This document shows, piece after piece, positions 44,433 through 55,215 of a stretch of 64,000 nucleotides of DNA. How positions within the stretch are numbered: the stretch's first letter is position 1; each line of letters opens with the position of its first letter. Both the position numbers and the translations under genes were made by a program. Below the pieces are notes generated by a model. It saw only the letters and a program-made list of their open reading frames with translations. It ran no database searches and was not told the DNA's origin. The stretch spans positions 31,178,948 through 31,242,947 of the forward strand of contig OX621236.1 of the NCBI GenBank assembly GCA_951640165.1, in the 5' to 3' direction. Origin of the DNA: Pseudoips prasinana. Its lineage: Eukaryota; Arthropoda; Insecta; Lepidoptera; Nolidae.

Positions 44433-44640
44433 ATTTCAGCCGAAATACTACCACTGATATAAAAAGGCTTCCATAAGTTACTTAGGGAAAGCCTTTATCT
44501 ATCAATGGCCGGTCATGCGCGGCCCGCATCCAGTGGCCTTCCCGCGATCCTTGCAAGATCGTCGGTCCGTCCTTACCGGTTCGTGGTCGCTACACGAACC
44601 GGTAAGGACTGACGATCTTGCAAGGCTTAAGAACCTTTCT
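44433..44640. mobile_element. RTE 3' end followed by an inverted copy
   Basis: On the minus strand 44590-44433 reads like the RTE C-terminal region (accggtaaggacggaccgac...) with the tail near 'cggctgaaatgatgg'. At 44549-44585 and 44593-44625 two arms pair around a 7-base loop; the left has four extra bases. The right arm is an inverted copy of the RTE sequence, so this is a head-to-head pair or a snap-back duplication. It lies within the candidate intron. Confidence 0.7.
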
Positions 44641-44791
44641 GCCCCAGCGGCAGTCGGTTCTACTATCTATGGGCCCAGCCTACTGAACAGCAAATTTAAA
44701 CAGTGAACAGAAATTACCTAAAACCGCTTGTTATCTACAAGCGGTTAACAAAAAGTACGTAATATTCATTTTTTATTTAACTATTTTTCAG

Positions 44792-44813
44792 TCGGCCCGA
44801 AGAAGTCAACTAG
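44792..44813 (+). CDS. Candidate terminal coding exon of the same host gene
   Basis: The acceptor tttaactatttttcag (AG at 44790-44791) opens an exon whose first base completes the split codon of the exon at 44000-44105. Translation continues HRPEEVN and stops at TAG 44811-44813. The 3' untranslated part would follow; a possible AATAAA signal lies near 45047. The combined C-terminus would be ...ALTVDHHRPEEVN. Matching phase and two consensus splice sites support it, but the final seven residues alone carry little weight. Confidence 0.45.
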
Positions 44814-45821
44814 CCAACGATATTAAGACCAGAGTTCAATACGAGAACCTAGGTACATTGTATCTATTTCTTTATTTTTGATAACAAATTGTACACACGG
44901 GTACATATCAAGCTATACATTTCCAATATAAGCTGACCTGTCATTGTATGGAAATCCTATACAACGCGAGATCTGCTTATACTGGACATGTGTAGCTTGA
45001 TGTGTAGCCGTGTGTACCATTCGCTGCAATAATACATACGTAAAGAATAAAATTGTTATGTTTGTACTACTTTGAGCCAAGAATAATATCAAGAAGAATA
45101 CACAAACGTTTCATAAGTGTCAGATTAATGAATTAGGAGAACAATGGAATAACATACACACATTTATTATTACTAACGTAAACAGAAACATAAAGGTGTG
45201 TTTATGTATTAAAACTCGTTGTGTGTAATTTTCTAGTTACAAGGAAAGCAGCAATCCTCTTGACAATCTAAAATAAATTTTCCACGCACCATCAATTTTA
45301 TTTAGCTCATGAAACAAATTCAAAGAACATTCTAATGAAATTGTGTTCTATTTAATTAAAAGGTTTTTTAAGTAAGATATAAAAACATTAATCATTGAGA
45401 TTCCCATAATTACATTAAGAGGGCGAAGTGTGTCGACCAGGATTTAAGAAAAATATTTTGCAAATAAAGTACTGTGATTGACATATCGATAAGTAGGTAT
45501 CTCTCGTTCCACAAACATGTCAATTTCTACTCACTTCTAATAACATGCCAGAACATACATTTTTATATAGTGTAATGTAGGCATATTCATATATGGGTAA
45601 TTTCGTTATAATCGGGACTAGTCCCTCCCTCTTAACTGCCACTGCAACTCCTATAAACCAGGAACAACAGTGGCACACAACGAAATTACACTGAGCGGTG
45701 AGGCTTAGATATGTCCCACGGGATCGCTTTAAGTGTCTTGGACCCCGCAACGAATTTAATGAAGAATGAAACAAGGACGAGTTATACATAAATTAAGATT
45801 CCATAAAAAAAAATATTAAGA
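44814..45821. other. Possible 3' UTR, then unassigned
   Basis: Apart from the MITE at 44891-45017, the stretch is AT-rich. A possible polyadenylation signal occurs near 45047. The minus frame at 45520-45789 is not recognised and shows no splice context. Confidence 0.35.
44891..45017. mobile_element. MITE, family M2, complete
   Basis: 127 bp that fold almost entirely: the left end GTACACACGGGTACATATCA pairs with the right end TGATGTGTAGCCGTGTGTAC, and pairing continues through 'agctatacatttccaatata' and 'ttatactggacatgtgtagc'. A relative lies at 57347-57465. The outer bases suggest TA as target site. No coding capacity. Confidence 0.85.
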
Positions 45822-45956
45822 TTCTATAACAAACTTCCCAATTATATTAGAGAATTGTCTACGAATAAGTTTAAAAGAATTATTAAAGCCAAATTGTGTA
45901 GCAGGGCATATTACAAAGTTTCTGATTATTTAAGAGATAAAAGTGCTTGGGATTGA
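45822..45956 (+). pseudogene. Non-LTR retrotransposon C-terminal fragment
   Basis: An uninterrupted 44-codon piece reads FYNKLPNYIRELSTNKFKRI then IKAKLCSRAYYKVSDYLRDK and SAWD, stopping at 45954-45956. It matches the end of lepidopteran Jockey-like ORF2 proteins (YNKLPxxIRxL...AYYxVxDfL). The following 130 bp, with 'ttcctactgagttttctggc', resemble the usual 3' untranslated region. Confidence 0.7.
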
Positions 45957-46774
45957 GTTGTTCTGAGTCAACACACATGATTTTAATTAATCTTAAGTAT
46001 AATTTATATTAAAAAAGGATTCCTACTGAGTTTTCTGGCAGTGTTTCTCAGTAGCTGCCATGTCATGCACTGCACGGTAGGGTAAAAAAAGGGATATTTT
46101 TAAATGCACATCTGTATAGTTTTTCAGCACACTACGTAACTCCACTATTTAACTGAATGCACACCAGAAGTATGAATGCTGTGCAAAAAACCTAATTGAA
46201 TAACTAAATATGACCTACAAAAAGAATTAAAAAACCACACAAACCGAGGTGGCCTTTTTTTATTGAATTCACATCAAAAATGTGATTCGTACATTGGATA
46301 TACGATTTATAAAACAAAAGTTCCAAATGTTTATCAAAATTACTAACTTGCACACTAAATTGTACAATCTTACGACGGAATTTCTAAAATTGTTAACTAA
46401 CTATAAAGTAAGTTTATTTTATCAAATGAAACTCTACAAATTGACTAATAGTGAAACTAAAATATATTAAACCTAACTTTATTTAGATTTTGATTCTTTA
46501 TTTTACTGAAAAACTTGTTGGCGCCTGCACATCTAACGCCGCGCTCGCTCTTTAGCATCTAACGCGAGTGTGAGGGAGACCGAGCGACACGAATTAAGCA
46601 AACGGTCTGGTACTTCTGAACGAAAAGAAGATTTTCATATGCTGTTCGAAAGTGTTCGAAACTGCGCCTTCTTTTTTTGTGACTTTTTTCTTTTGTGACA
46701 GAAGCGAATCGCTGCAAAACCGACTTCACGTAGTCTTGTTTGCCCTACCCCTAGAGTGTAATGTAAGCCCGCGT
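45957..46774. other. LINE 3' UTR, then unassigned
   Basis: The first 130 bp belong to the LINE tail. Later AT-rich sequence holds no supported gene. A GC-richer patch with 'catctaacgccgcgctcgct' (about 46530) is likely a repeat but has no second copy here. Confidence 0.4.
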
Positions 46775-46950
46775 AGGCGCGGAGGGGTGGGGCGGCCCGC
46801 GAGCTGCAGGAGTAGGTGGTTTGAAGGCCCGCCGCCGCAGCTGAGGCTGGCCGGCTAAGCCGGCCAGCAAGCCGAAGCTGCGGTGGTGAGCGTTGAAACC
46901 ATCTGCGACGATAAGCTCACGTGGGACCGCCCAAACCCCGCAGCGCCGGA
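46775..46950. repeat. GC-rich imperfect hairpin of about 175 bp
   Basis: The centre is GCTGGCCGGCT-A-AGCCGGCCAGC (46846-46868), a perfect 11-bp-arm palindrome. Pairing extends outward to about 90 bp per side with several gaps, for example 'gcgcggaggggtggggcgg' against 'ccgcccaaaccccgcagcgc'. GC content is far above the flanks. It may be a foldback element or an inverted duplication; overlapping frames are products of the symmetry. Confidence 0.75.
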
Positions 46951-47439
46951 GCCATGACAGAAACAATGCTTGCTGCATAATAATTATCTTTATATTTAAG
47001 TTCTGTTATTGTTCCTAAACTTCTACTTATTGTTTCTACACGTTAAGTAAGCACTTGATATTTTTTTTGTGTACTTAATTATATAAAGATTACTGATTAA
47101 ATTGGGTTTTATTTAGAATAAACTGCGTTCCTAAAAGTAAATTAGGTGATGGTTTTCCTTGAAAAAGTTTTATTAAGTTTGTTGAACTATAGAATTGTTA
47201 GATAACTATTTTGATAATAGTTATTCATTCAGTAAAACAGTTCTGCAAATATGATTAAACAGTATACTTAATTTGATTTAGTTAGTGTGCATAATTAGTG
47301 TGCAAGTCAGTATTTTTGATATAACTTTGAAATATTTTGTTAGAAAAAAGGGAACATACAGATATCGATTTAAATACATGCCTAAAAAAAATATGACGAT
47401 TCCACATAAATGTAACATTTTTACGGTGTATATAAGTTT
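46951..47439. other. Unassigned AT-rich stretch
   Basis: No gene or repeat is supported here. Short overlapping frames at about 47282-47470 look like chance. Confidence 0.4.
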
Positions 47440-47830
47440 TGACTTTGACTATAAAAAAATAGTTAAACATCCTTCCAGAGCAAAGCGGGACACTGAAGAA
47501 TATAACGAGACTGGAGCCTCATAAAACGAGAGAATTGTAACTAGAGAAGCTTGCTTCAAAAGAATCGTGGAACTGTTATATTTGATTCTAATACTCGTAG
47601 TAGGTATCACAAAATCGCTTAAGCGCACGGAAGTTATTCTTTGTTGCTACAAGTTCTGTATGTACAATAAACTAGTCCCGAAACTGGTTGTAAGCCATTT
47701 AACATAATATCACGCTCTTTTTGCCAGAGATCACACTCACAACGTATGTGGTGGGCGGTTTGTTCATATTCGCTATAGAAAGTTGAGCAAAGACGGATTG
47801 GTAAAGATACATTTTCAACTAAACATTTTA
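47440..47830 (-). pseudogene. LINE ORF2 C-terminal fragment, relative of 28.9 kb copy
   Basis: The minus strand reads STFYSEYEQTAHHIRCECDL then WQKERDIMLNGLQ, then a broken tail including 'cctccagtctcgttata'. It matches the order and spacing of the fragment at 28907-29245. Nearby DNA similarities ('ccttccagagcaaagcggga', 'ataaaacgagagaattgtaa') confirm one family. Several stops are present. Confidence 0.65.
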
Positions 47831-49737
47831 CTTAATAAAGAGTTGGTGGTAAGGAAACCCCATTCACATATCATACTTAAGCAAGTTTGAGCTAGACTTT
47901 TGAACTCTCTCTTAGAGTTACCCTGTATAAGTAAGAGGTCATAGTCGGGAAATTCTGTTAAAGCGCGGCATGAAAATCGCACGCAAGAATCGTCAAAAAA
48001 TCATCAAAACACAAATTCAATCAATACGGCGCGATCATTACTGCGCCCTGGGGGTAACCCATGGTTAATTATTTAGTGGCCCTGTAGTTTTGCAGAGCCA
48101 TGTGGCGAGTAAGATTAAATAACTGAATATATATTACTGTCACAACCACGTAACTTCGGTTTTTGTAATAAAATTGACCACCATGAATTTTCAAATACTT
48201 AAAACGTATTTACAGATGAGGTCACGGTTTTCCCCACTGAGACAAAGACTGTGTCGACTGTCAATTTACCTACAGTAAAATTGATTTTCGTGAAATTTCT
48301 GTCCTCCCGGTGGCAATCGCGGTAAATAAGTTGTTCAAATAGCTTAGCTAAGGAATGCAGTAACGTTAATGGTCGATATGACTTAGGGTCTTCAGGGAGT
48401 TTATCTGACTTAGGGTCTTCAGGTAATTTATTACTATTTTTGTTTCTGTTTTTAAGATCAAAATATTTAAAACATCTACAATTCGAAGTTTTTTTAGTTT
48501 ATTATATTTTTTACGTGTTCCCCGAAAATTTTACTACGAACTCTAATTTAGTAGTTATTCTACTAGTCTCACCTTCTAATTTTAGTGATAGGAACGTGGC
48601 CTATGGCAATATAGGCACAGTAGGCATCCCGGGTAAAATATCTAGCAAAAAAAGCTTTAACTTAACGTTACCATATGTTTGAAGTAATGTATCAACCTAC
48701 AATAATATAAGGAAAATAGGTCAAACATAAAGTCAGATTGGATAAGCCACAATACAGTATCCAAGTTCAGCTACATTTATAATACCAGAATATGAACTTG
48801 TCTAAAAATGAGCTAACACTAATTATTCACGTCACATATCATTAGAGAAATTATGTTAACCGAATATATCTTTTACTCTATGTTCTATCAAAACTTTTCA
48901 TTACCGTTAGTTGGTACTTTAGTCTTTGTAATCTGTGTTTTAACTGCTTTGTCTATATACATGAAACGTTTACCGCTTTTATTAAACGAAATGGCATTTT
49001 CTAAACGCCCGTAATTTTTGGAATTAAAATGTAAATGTGATTATGTACCTACCATCTCATACGTATTACTGCTTAAAACTAAAATCATATCTTATTATAT
49101 ACTAACATTTATTTTAATTAAGAGGAGAGGAAGGCAAGATCTATAATAATTTGTCTCTTTTTATCCATCTGGAAATCAACGAAGAATAAAAATATCGTTG
49201 CCAACCTATTTATCAAAACTACATTACTGCTATTTTATCTAACGACTGTTAAAGATACTGAAAGATATATATGGTCGCTATACTTTACCAAAGTGATAAC
49301 TTCGAGAAATAATTTTATCTGATTTGCAAAGAACTTATCCAGACGACGCTTTGTTGAAACTTCAGGTGACCTCGTAGCCAAAGGCTAGGTGAAATAAATT
49401 TAAAATTGCAGTATTACATACTATAAAATATGAATTAAAAAGAATGTCAAAAAGTATCCGTCAGGAAGTCATTTATAAGTAAGGAAATTATAGATTTTTG
49501 AAAAAATGTAAATACTAGGGCAAAGGAGGAAGTTTTTGGCACAATAATTATCACTGTTATCAAAAGTCATTCAGTCCATTTCCGAAAGCCGATCAAGAAT
49601 AATTTCAAATTATTGAACAAGTTAAGCCGACTGGAAAAACTATTTAGTATAATTTTAGTGAATGTAAGAATCCTACAGTACATAACACATCGTCGTTACC
49701 CAACCATCTCTGTGCCCATTTCAGGCCTTTACATTTT
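47831..49737. other. Mostly unassigned; small RT fragment at 48300-48399
   Basis: On the minus strand, 48399 to 48300 encodes LPEDPKSYRPLTLLHSLAKL then FEQLIY, a reverse-transcriptase motif (SYRPItLL...K). Part of it is duplicated: TGACTTAGGGTCTTCAGG occurs at 48379 and again at 48407. The rest of the stretch has no supported gene. Confidence 0.5.
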
Positions 49738-49925
49738 TTTTAAAGACAACGGCCGCACTAGGGAATCTAATACCTGTTTTGCTGGGTACTTTACAAACAT
49801 AAAATAGACGGACACAAATTACATCCAGACTCAGAACAACTATTTATGGGTCACACAAATAGTTGTCTGGCGCGGGACTCGAACCCGCGACATGAAACGT
49901 CTTAGCCGCTGCGCCACACGTGCAG
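49738..49925 (-). mobile_element. tRNA-derived SINE, family C
   Basis: The minus strand starts near 49925 with GTGTGGCGCAGCGGCTAAG (box A) and has a perfect box B (GGTTCGAGTCC) at about 49873-49883. It continues into 'gttctgagtctggatgtaat' and 'tacccagcaaaacaggtatt'. The tRNA part lacks a normal anticodon arm. A second copy occurs at about 62198-62345. Confidence 0.75.
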
Positions 49926-50465
49926 TCAATTATTAGTATTATAATTAGTTTACTAACTAAACTATAGAATAAACGACTTTCAATGTGCTGATAAGCAACC
50001 AATAAATCAGAAACATAAGAACAGTTTTATTCAATAACAGAAAATTGTGTACTTTACACGTAGCAAATTTTGGTTTTACAAAGTGTATTTAACCGTTTTA
50101 TTATGTTTCTTATTTTCAAAAATATATGTTTTGTTTGGTTTTGCTCAGATTTTATTTATATAAAAGAAAATGGTAATCATACCAACATCACATATTCCTT
50201 TGATAATATTCAATACTTTGCTTCACTGATTCAGAAATATGGAATCGCAAAGTGATAATATTTTCTATATATTATATTGCTAGGAGTTTCCTTTTTGGTG
50301 GCACCACATATTTATGTATTATTCCTGGCCAAATTTGGGATTCGGCGGCCAATCTCAATGGAAGCAAAATTTTATGAATATAGAAGTAACCATCGATCGT
50401 GTCGGATTGTCATGGAACTATGAGAATGATCGAATATAATTTCCACCAGTTTGCACCAGTTTTAG
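49926..50465. other. Unassigned stretch with a small SINE B fragment
   Basis: AT-rich. About 50328-50362 ('cggcggccaatctcaatgg') resembles the 3' end of family B SINEs. Nothing else is supported. Confidence 0.4.
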
Positions 50466-50618
50466 ATCGATCACAACGTGTTCGGCCGAGGCTACGACTG
50501 CGAACGCACCATGACTTCCATCGTGACCTACACGACTGTTCTTCAGTGCGCATTCGTATCGGAAATGCCTCCTACGGTTCCAGCGACCAGCGGGCCACAT
50601 CTTCGTGTATTAATATAG
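50466..50618 (+). other. Possible host coding exon
   Basis: After an acceptor-like gcaccagttttag (AG at 50464-50465), one frame is open for 50 codons to a TAG at 50616-50618. It reads IDHNVFGRGYDCERTMTSIV then TYTTVLQCAFVSEMPPTVPA. Roughly two thirds of third positions are G or C, unusual here, which suggests past or present coding. Other frames are also open on both strands, no clear donor is seen, and I do not recognise the protein. It could be an exon, a processed fragment, or element sequence. Confidence 0.3.
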
Positions 50619-50929
50619 AATGGTAGTTGTATAAAACGTCCCGAGATAATTAAGTAGACTTCCAGTTCAAACCCTGAAGAGTTACATAGATTGTAGTCTG
50701 ATTTGATTGTTCTGATGGGGGCCCCGCTTGCCTTTATTAACCGGGGAAGCAGTGGAAATCTCATAGTCAGTTCACTGAGCGAAACCTTTAAACAATTGGA
50801 ATTATTTAAAACTAATAACTAACTAACTAACTAATAACTAATTGTTTTTATTTAATATATTTATTTATTTGTATGGAAATTTATTGATATATTCTGCTAT
50901 AGTAACGAAAAGAACTTATTTCAGTATTG
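50619..50929. other. Unassigned stretch
   Basis: A 'taactaac' run near 50815-50845 is low complexity. No gene is supported. Confidence 0.4.
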
Positions 50930-51187
50930 CACTATTTGCCCTGTTCGCAGCGATATTCAGAATAGTGTTTACGCTACCCGCAACCCATGCATCGGTCAGG
51001 CAACCCTGTGTCTAAGTATGACTTGCAAACCATCGGTACGAGCCTCAGCGAATATTGTCGATGTGCTACAGTAGAGTGGCAGCTCCAGCAAGATTCTGAA
51101 ACCATTGTAACACTGGATATGATATGTTCGCTGCGTGTATCTAACCCAGAGACTGCACGGGTAAAAAAATTGAATAATTTGAATTAA
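50930..51187 (+). other. Possible coding island, unassigned
   Basis: A moderately GC-rich block with two overlapping plus frames: one reads YCTICPVRSDIQNSVYATRN, the other, from 50987, reads VSKYDLQTIGTSLSEYCRCA then TVEWQLQQDSETIVTLDMIC. Acceptor-like 'cttatttcag' lies just upstream (about 50925). I cannot decide between the frames or name a family. Confidence 0.25.
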
Positions 51188-52514
51188 ACTTTGTTTTAGA
51201 AGTCAATGTTTTTTTTTTTATTTTGCCAGAAACAACAGAATAATTTTGTAATATTAATAACTTAAAGTTAGTATGATTATTATTTACAATTTGGTGGTAG
51301 TAAGTTTTATAACCACCATACCAAAGAGGAAACAAAAGTACGAAGGGTTGCAAAGACTGTTTAATAGAGGAATTATTCTGTCTTAGCAACTTTCTTTTAA
51401 AATACTAGTTTCTGCTGTTATATATTTTATACTATTATATTATACTATTCTTTATATTCTATGCTTTATACTATTATCAAGAACCTAGGTGTATATGATA
51501 CTAAAATAAAATCATGATAAAACTTGAAGAAATTTTGTGAAATGTGCTCAGCCACAGTGTTGCGGTTTGAGCGGAAAGCAGGCTAAAATTAAAATACAGA
51601 GAACAAACCAAAAACAATTTGTGTTTCATACACATTTATCAATTTACCTGCGAACGCCCACCTGCTCAAACTTTACTGTGCCCAATCACTGACACTTATG
51701 ACAGGCTATGCCTCAGCTATGGGTATGAACATTAAACCACTAATTGCGTAGCTTTTTCATTATTAGCTCAACAGTGGTTTAATATTTGTACAATGTAGCA
51801 CAGCAAATATTTGTACCTGTACTGACCCTATTGTTCTCTACCCTTGTAATTAGGTCACACCGCTAGTGGTTCGTTCCTTTAGGGATAAGAAGAACTCGAG
51901 GTAAAAGTATAATAAATTACACTTTGTAGCTAGATGATAATGTTTGTACTCGAGGCTCATAAATTATTCTAATTTGGGTTTTTATGACAGATATTTTTTG
52001 TGTAGAAAGTAGACTTTGATAGACAAAGCTTTAAAAATTTTAGTTTAGGTTTTGATGAAAGATATATTTTTGTGTAGAATGTAGAATTGGAGCTATAGAA
52101 AGGATCGCCTGCTTTTACTTTGGGACTAACAAGAGAACATGGGTGTGATCCGTCCTATTTGCACATGTCATAGGCTAAAACCCAGAATCTAATCTTTTAA
52201 TTTAACCATTCCCTCTTTTTAATATTAGTTATTAAGTAGAGGTGATTGGCTAATTACGACCTATTCTATAAAAAAGGTCTTAACGATTAACGGTGTTTGT
52301 TGCGCCACAGAATAAATATTATTGGTCTTTCTGCTATTAATACTCTGATATTTGGCGAAAAGTAGATAGTCTTATATAGTATCTACACTTGCTGGTGCCT
52401 GAAACACCTTTGGTATTATTATTGTGTATAGTTAGTTTTCGTTAATAAGTTCCCTACTTTCTTAAGTCGAGATCTGCCGAACTAATATAGCGTGCTCTTA
52501 TACAGCCTTTATCT
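51188..52514. other. Unassigned AT-rich stretch
   Basis: No supported gene. The phrase 'gacagatattttttgtgtag' (about 51986) has a diverged direct copy about 75 bp later. Confidence 0.4.
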
Positions 52515-53384
52515 TCTATATACATATAATAAAATCGTAGGAAAGTCAAAGCTGTACTTGAATTTGAATATTTAATATTATTTAACAAGGATACTTGGGG
52601 CGTGGTCTACAATAAATATCGAAGCAAAAAATATAGTTTTTAGAATTTTTATTAAATTTGAATTTTATAGCATTATTCGCAATGCAAAGCGTTAATATAA
52701 TCTCAAAAATGGGAAATCATAAATTTGATCGTCCGGCGGGTCTCAAACCTGTACCATCTACCAATCCGGGGTAGGCGCTCTGCGTTAAGCTAGCAGATCA
52801 AATTTAGGCTTCCCTTGCTAACACCCTTCCGGAGGATGTAGGTATTATCTATCGGCTTTGTTTTCTAGAAACATGGCCGACTGATATGTTCACAGTTGCA
52901 TGTGAAAGATCATATTATATTGATAATACATTCCAAATTATTAAATTAATAGCATTATTCGCAATGCAAAGCGTTAATATAATCTCAAAAATGGTAAATC
53001 ATAAATTTGATCGTCCGGTGGGTCTCGAACCTGCACCATCTACCAATCCGGGGTAGGCGCTCTGCGTTAAGCTACGAACGATACACGCTGGCAGATCAAA
53101 TTTAGGCTTCGAGACCTAGGTTCGAGACCTGCCGGACGATCAAATTTATGATTTCCCATTTTTGAGATTATATTTAGATTTTTTGTCTGTTTATCTGTTT
53201 GTCTGTATGTATGTCCGGGCTAAACTCTAAAATTACTGCATGGATTTAGTTCAAAATTTGCATGAATATTACTAAGAGGTCGGGGTCAACATATAGGGTA
53301 CATATTATCACGCTATCGCCTACGGGGGAGGAGCTGTGAATATTTATAAAGTTTAACGAGGGTGAAACCGCGGGGCACAGGTAG
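52515..53384 (+). mobile_element. Non-autonomous Helitron carrying a SINE cluster
   Basis: The ends match the Helitron at 6812-7130: TCTATATACATATAATAAAA at the start, and 'gggtgaaaccgcggggcaca' plus GTAG (a mutated CTAG) at the end, flanked by T. The Helitron is split at about 52650 and resumes at about 53173. An approximate 12-base duplication (TTTAGAATTTTT and TTTAGATTTTTT) borders the insert. Confidence 0.75.
52651..53172 (-). mobile_element. tRNA-SINE cluster, family D
   Basis: Two minus-strand copies (about 52669-52813 and 52948-53108) and a shorter inverted piece on the plus strand (about 53110-53168) share one tRNA-headed sequence. In copy two the parts of a tRNA can be read in order: acceptor TCGTTCG, D-arm GCTTAACGCAGAGC, anticodon stem CTACC/GGTAG, T-arm with box B GGTTCGAGACC, and acceptor CGGACGA (the acceptor and T-arm match best with the plus piece). 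Copy one lacks about 16 bases including the acceptor. The body continues 'ttgagattatattaacgctt'. A further piece lies at about 57141-57172. Confidence 0.7.
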
Positions 53385-53558
53385 TCTAGAATAAATTATA
53401 CATTATGCGCCACGAATGCGATTCAGTGGCCTGTAAAAAGTATTTTGAGAGGCTGCCACTGTGCTGATTCCCAATTTATTAGATAAAATGAAAGTTTGAG
53501 CAAAAAAAAGGAAAGTTGTTTCTGGCTGCAATCCAATACATTCTGGTGTGCTATTCAA

Positions 53559-53700
53559 GTACAGACGCCAGCAAATCAAGCTAACCTAATCTGTCCCAAT
53601 TTCCCCATTTGAAAGTGAACCTTATGCTTATGTGATAAAGTTGAAAATGTATAAAATAAATTTGACAGATTGGGGTAGCTGGATGTGCTGGCCTCTGTAC
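53559..53700. mobile_element. MITE, family M1, complete
   Basis: 142 bp with inverted ends of about 37 bp: GTACAGACGCCAGCAAATCA on the left, and on the right, read inward, GTACAGAGGCCAGCACATCC, both continuing to 'aatctgtc'. TA is a possible target duplication within the outer GTAC. A right-half copy is at 1785-1886. No coding capacity. Confidence 0.85.
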
Positions 53701-54810
53701 ATGTGGACGTAGAATATGCAACGTAATCCATTTATGTATTTCAATATAGGAAATTTGCAGGTACTAGTGAACGCTACCTCAAATTTCACCCGGGATAAAT
53801 TAGCACAACGGAATAGTTTGTAACTTAATGTGAATCAGCTATACGCTTGCAGTTTCACAGGGCATATTTAATTATGATTATTATCCCGATAGTAAACCGA
53901 AGTAAAAGATTCAAATGTGAGGTGAGCGAAACTCACGAAACTGCTCTTTTCTTGTCTTACATCTGTCTCCCGACGACAAATCTCCCGAATTCCAAACTCG
54001 CACACACTTGCAACACTTAGTTAACTCACAAACATATACAACATGTAACGTAATTAACAGACACCATCAAACACCCCAATTAGAATATAATGTTGTAATC
54101 ATAATACATACACTGAATTTTTAATTTAACATGTATATACATTGTTATTTACTAAATTAGTTTCTTGGAATAAAGTTTATTTTTCTTTATTTTGTATTGA
54201 ACGATGGAATTTGTATGAATACAAAAATGCGATTTTAAAAGTCTTATTACTTTGACTTACGGTCCATTTTAATTTGTTATGAGCATAATTTCCATAATTT
54301 TAATTATTTTGGAATAATAAAATACATATATTAAAAATGATATGAATCGATTCAGTAAACGATTCTGAACAAATAATTTTCAGGGTGTGCGTTAATTATG
54401 TTACATGTTGTATAAGTACACACAATTTTATTCTTTTTGATTTATGATGAACAAGCATGATTTATTTAAGACAATGTATTATAATAAGAACCAAGATTTC
54501 ACTCAAACGTTTTCACATACCTAAGTCAACGCGCGTCTAATAAACGTAACACCGACTAATTACTAGAGACCGTGCGCCTATTCATGTACCGAGCTTCCTA
54601 GTTTCCATAAAGTAGGTTGGTAACAATTTATCTGTTTGTATGCTGCTTCATATCACTAGATTTGTTAACCAGACGAATATTTATAGTAGTATTTTATTTT
54701 AAACAACAATTTTTTTTTTCTTAATCTGTTTATCAATGAAGATAAAACGGTCACTTAAATAAATTAATTGTATCTCAAACACACAGACAAGAAAATAACA
54801 AAAATATCCA
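53701..54810. other. Unassigned AT-rich stretch
   Basis: No gene or recognised repeat. The composition is AT-rich, with several short T runs. Confidence 0.4.
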
Positions 54811-55215
54811 GGGACATTATTCATACACGTCCATCTGATCCCAAACTAAGCAGAGCTTGTAATATGGAAACCAGATAACTGATATACTACATATATTACT
54901 TTTCTTTTGTGAATACATACTTATATAGATACTACCTCACACTCAGGAGGAACAGATATGTTCATGCACACAAATATCTGCCCTAGGTGGGAATCGAACC
55001 CACGACTTCCGGCGTGAAAAGCAAGCATTTGCCAACCACGCCAACCAGATAACTGATATACTACATATAATACTTTTCTTTTGTAAATACACACTTATAT
55101 ATATAATTACACCAAGACTTAGGACAAACAGATATGTTCATGCACACAAAATATCTGTCCTGGGTTGGAATCGAACCCACGACCTGCGGCGTGAAGGCAA
55201 GTATTTACCAACCTC
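54811..55215 (-). mobile_element. Tandem pair of family A SINEs
   Basis: The first copy (about 54811-55040) has the body 'gatcccaaactaagcagagc' and a head with box B in 'gaatcgaacccacgacttcc'. The second (about 55041-55215) begins inside the body ('cagataactgatatactaca') and has its own head ('gaatcgaacccacgacctgc'). They join at 'cgccaaccagataactg', so the second probably arose by insertion or unequal exchange. Neither is a functional tRNA gene. Confidence 0.8.

Noticed and set aside
46652..46978. Open frames over the GC-rich hairpin
   Set aside because: GC-rich sequence lacks stops by chance and the frames mirror each other across the palindrome.
49860..49925. Possible tRNA gene on the minus strand
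   Set aside because: It has boxes A and B but no normal anticodon arm, and it continues into a repeated SINE body shared with 62.2 kb.
52651..53172. CRISPR-like array from repeated units
   Set aside because: Only two direct copies of more than 100 bp with tRNA features; this is a SINE cluster in a eukaryotic genome.
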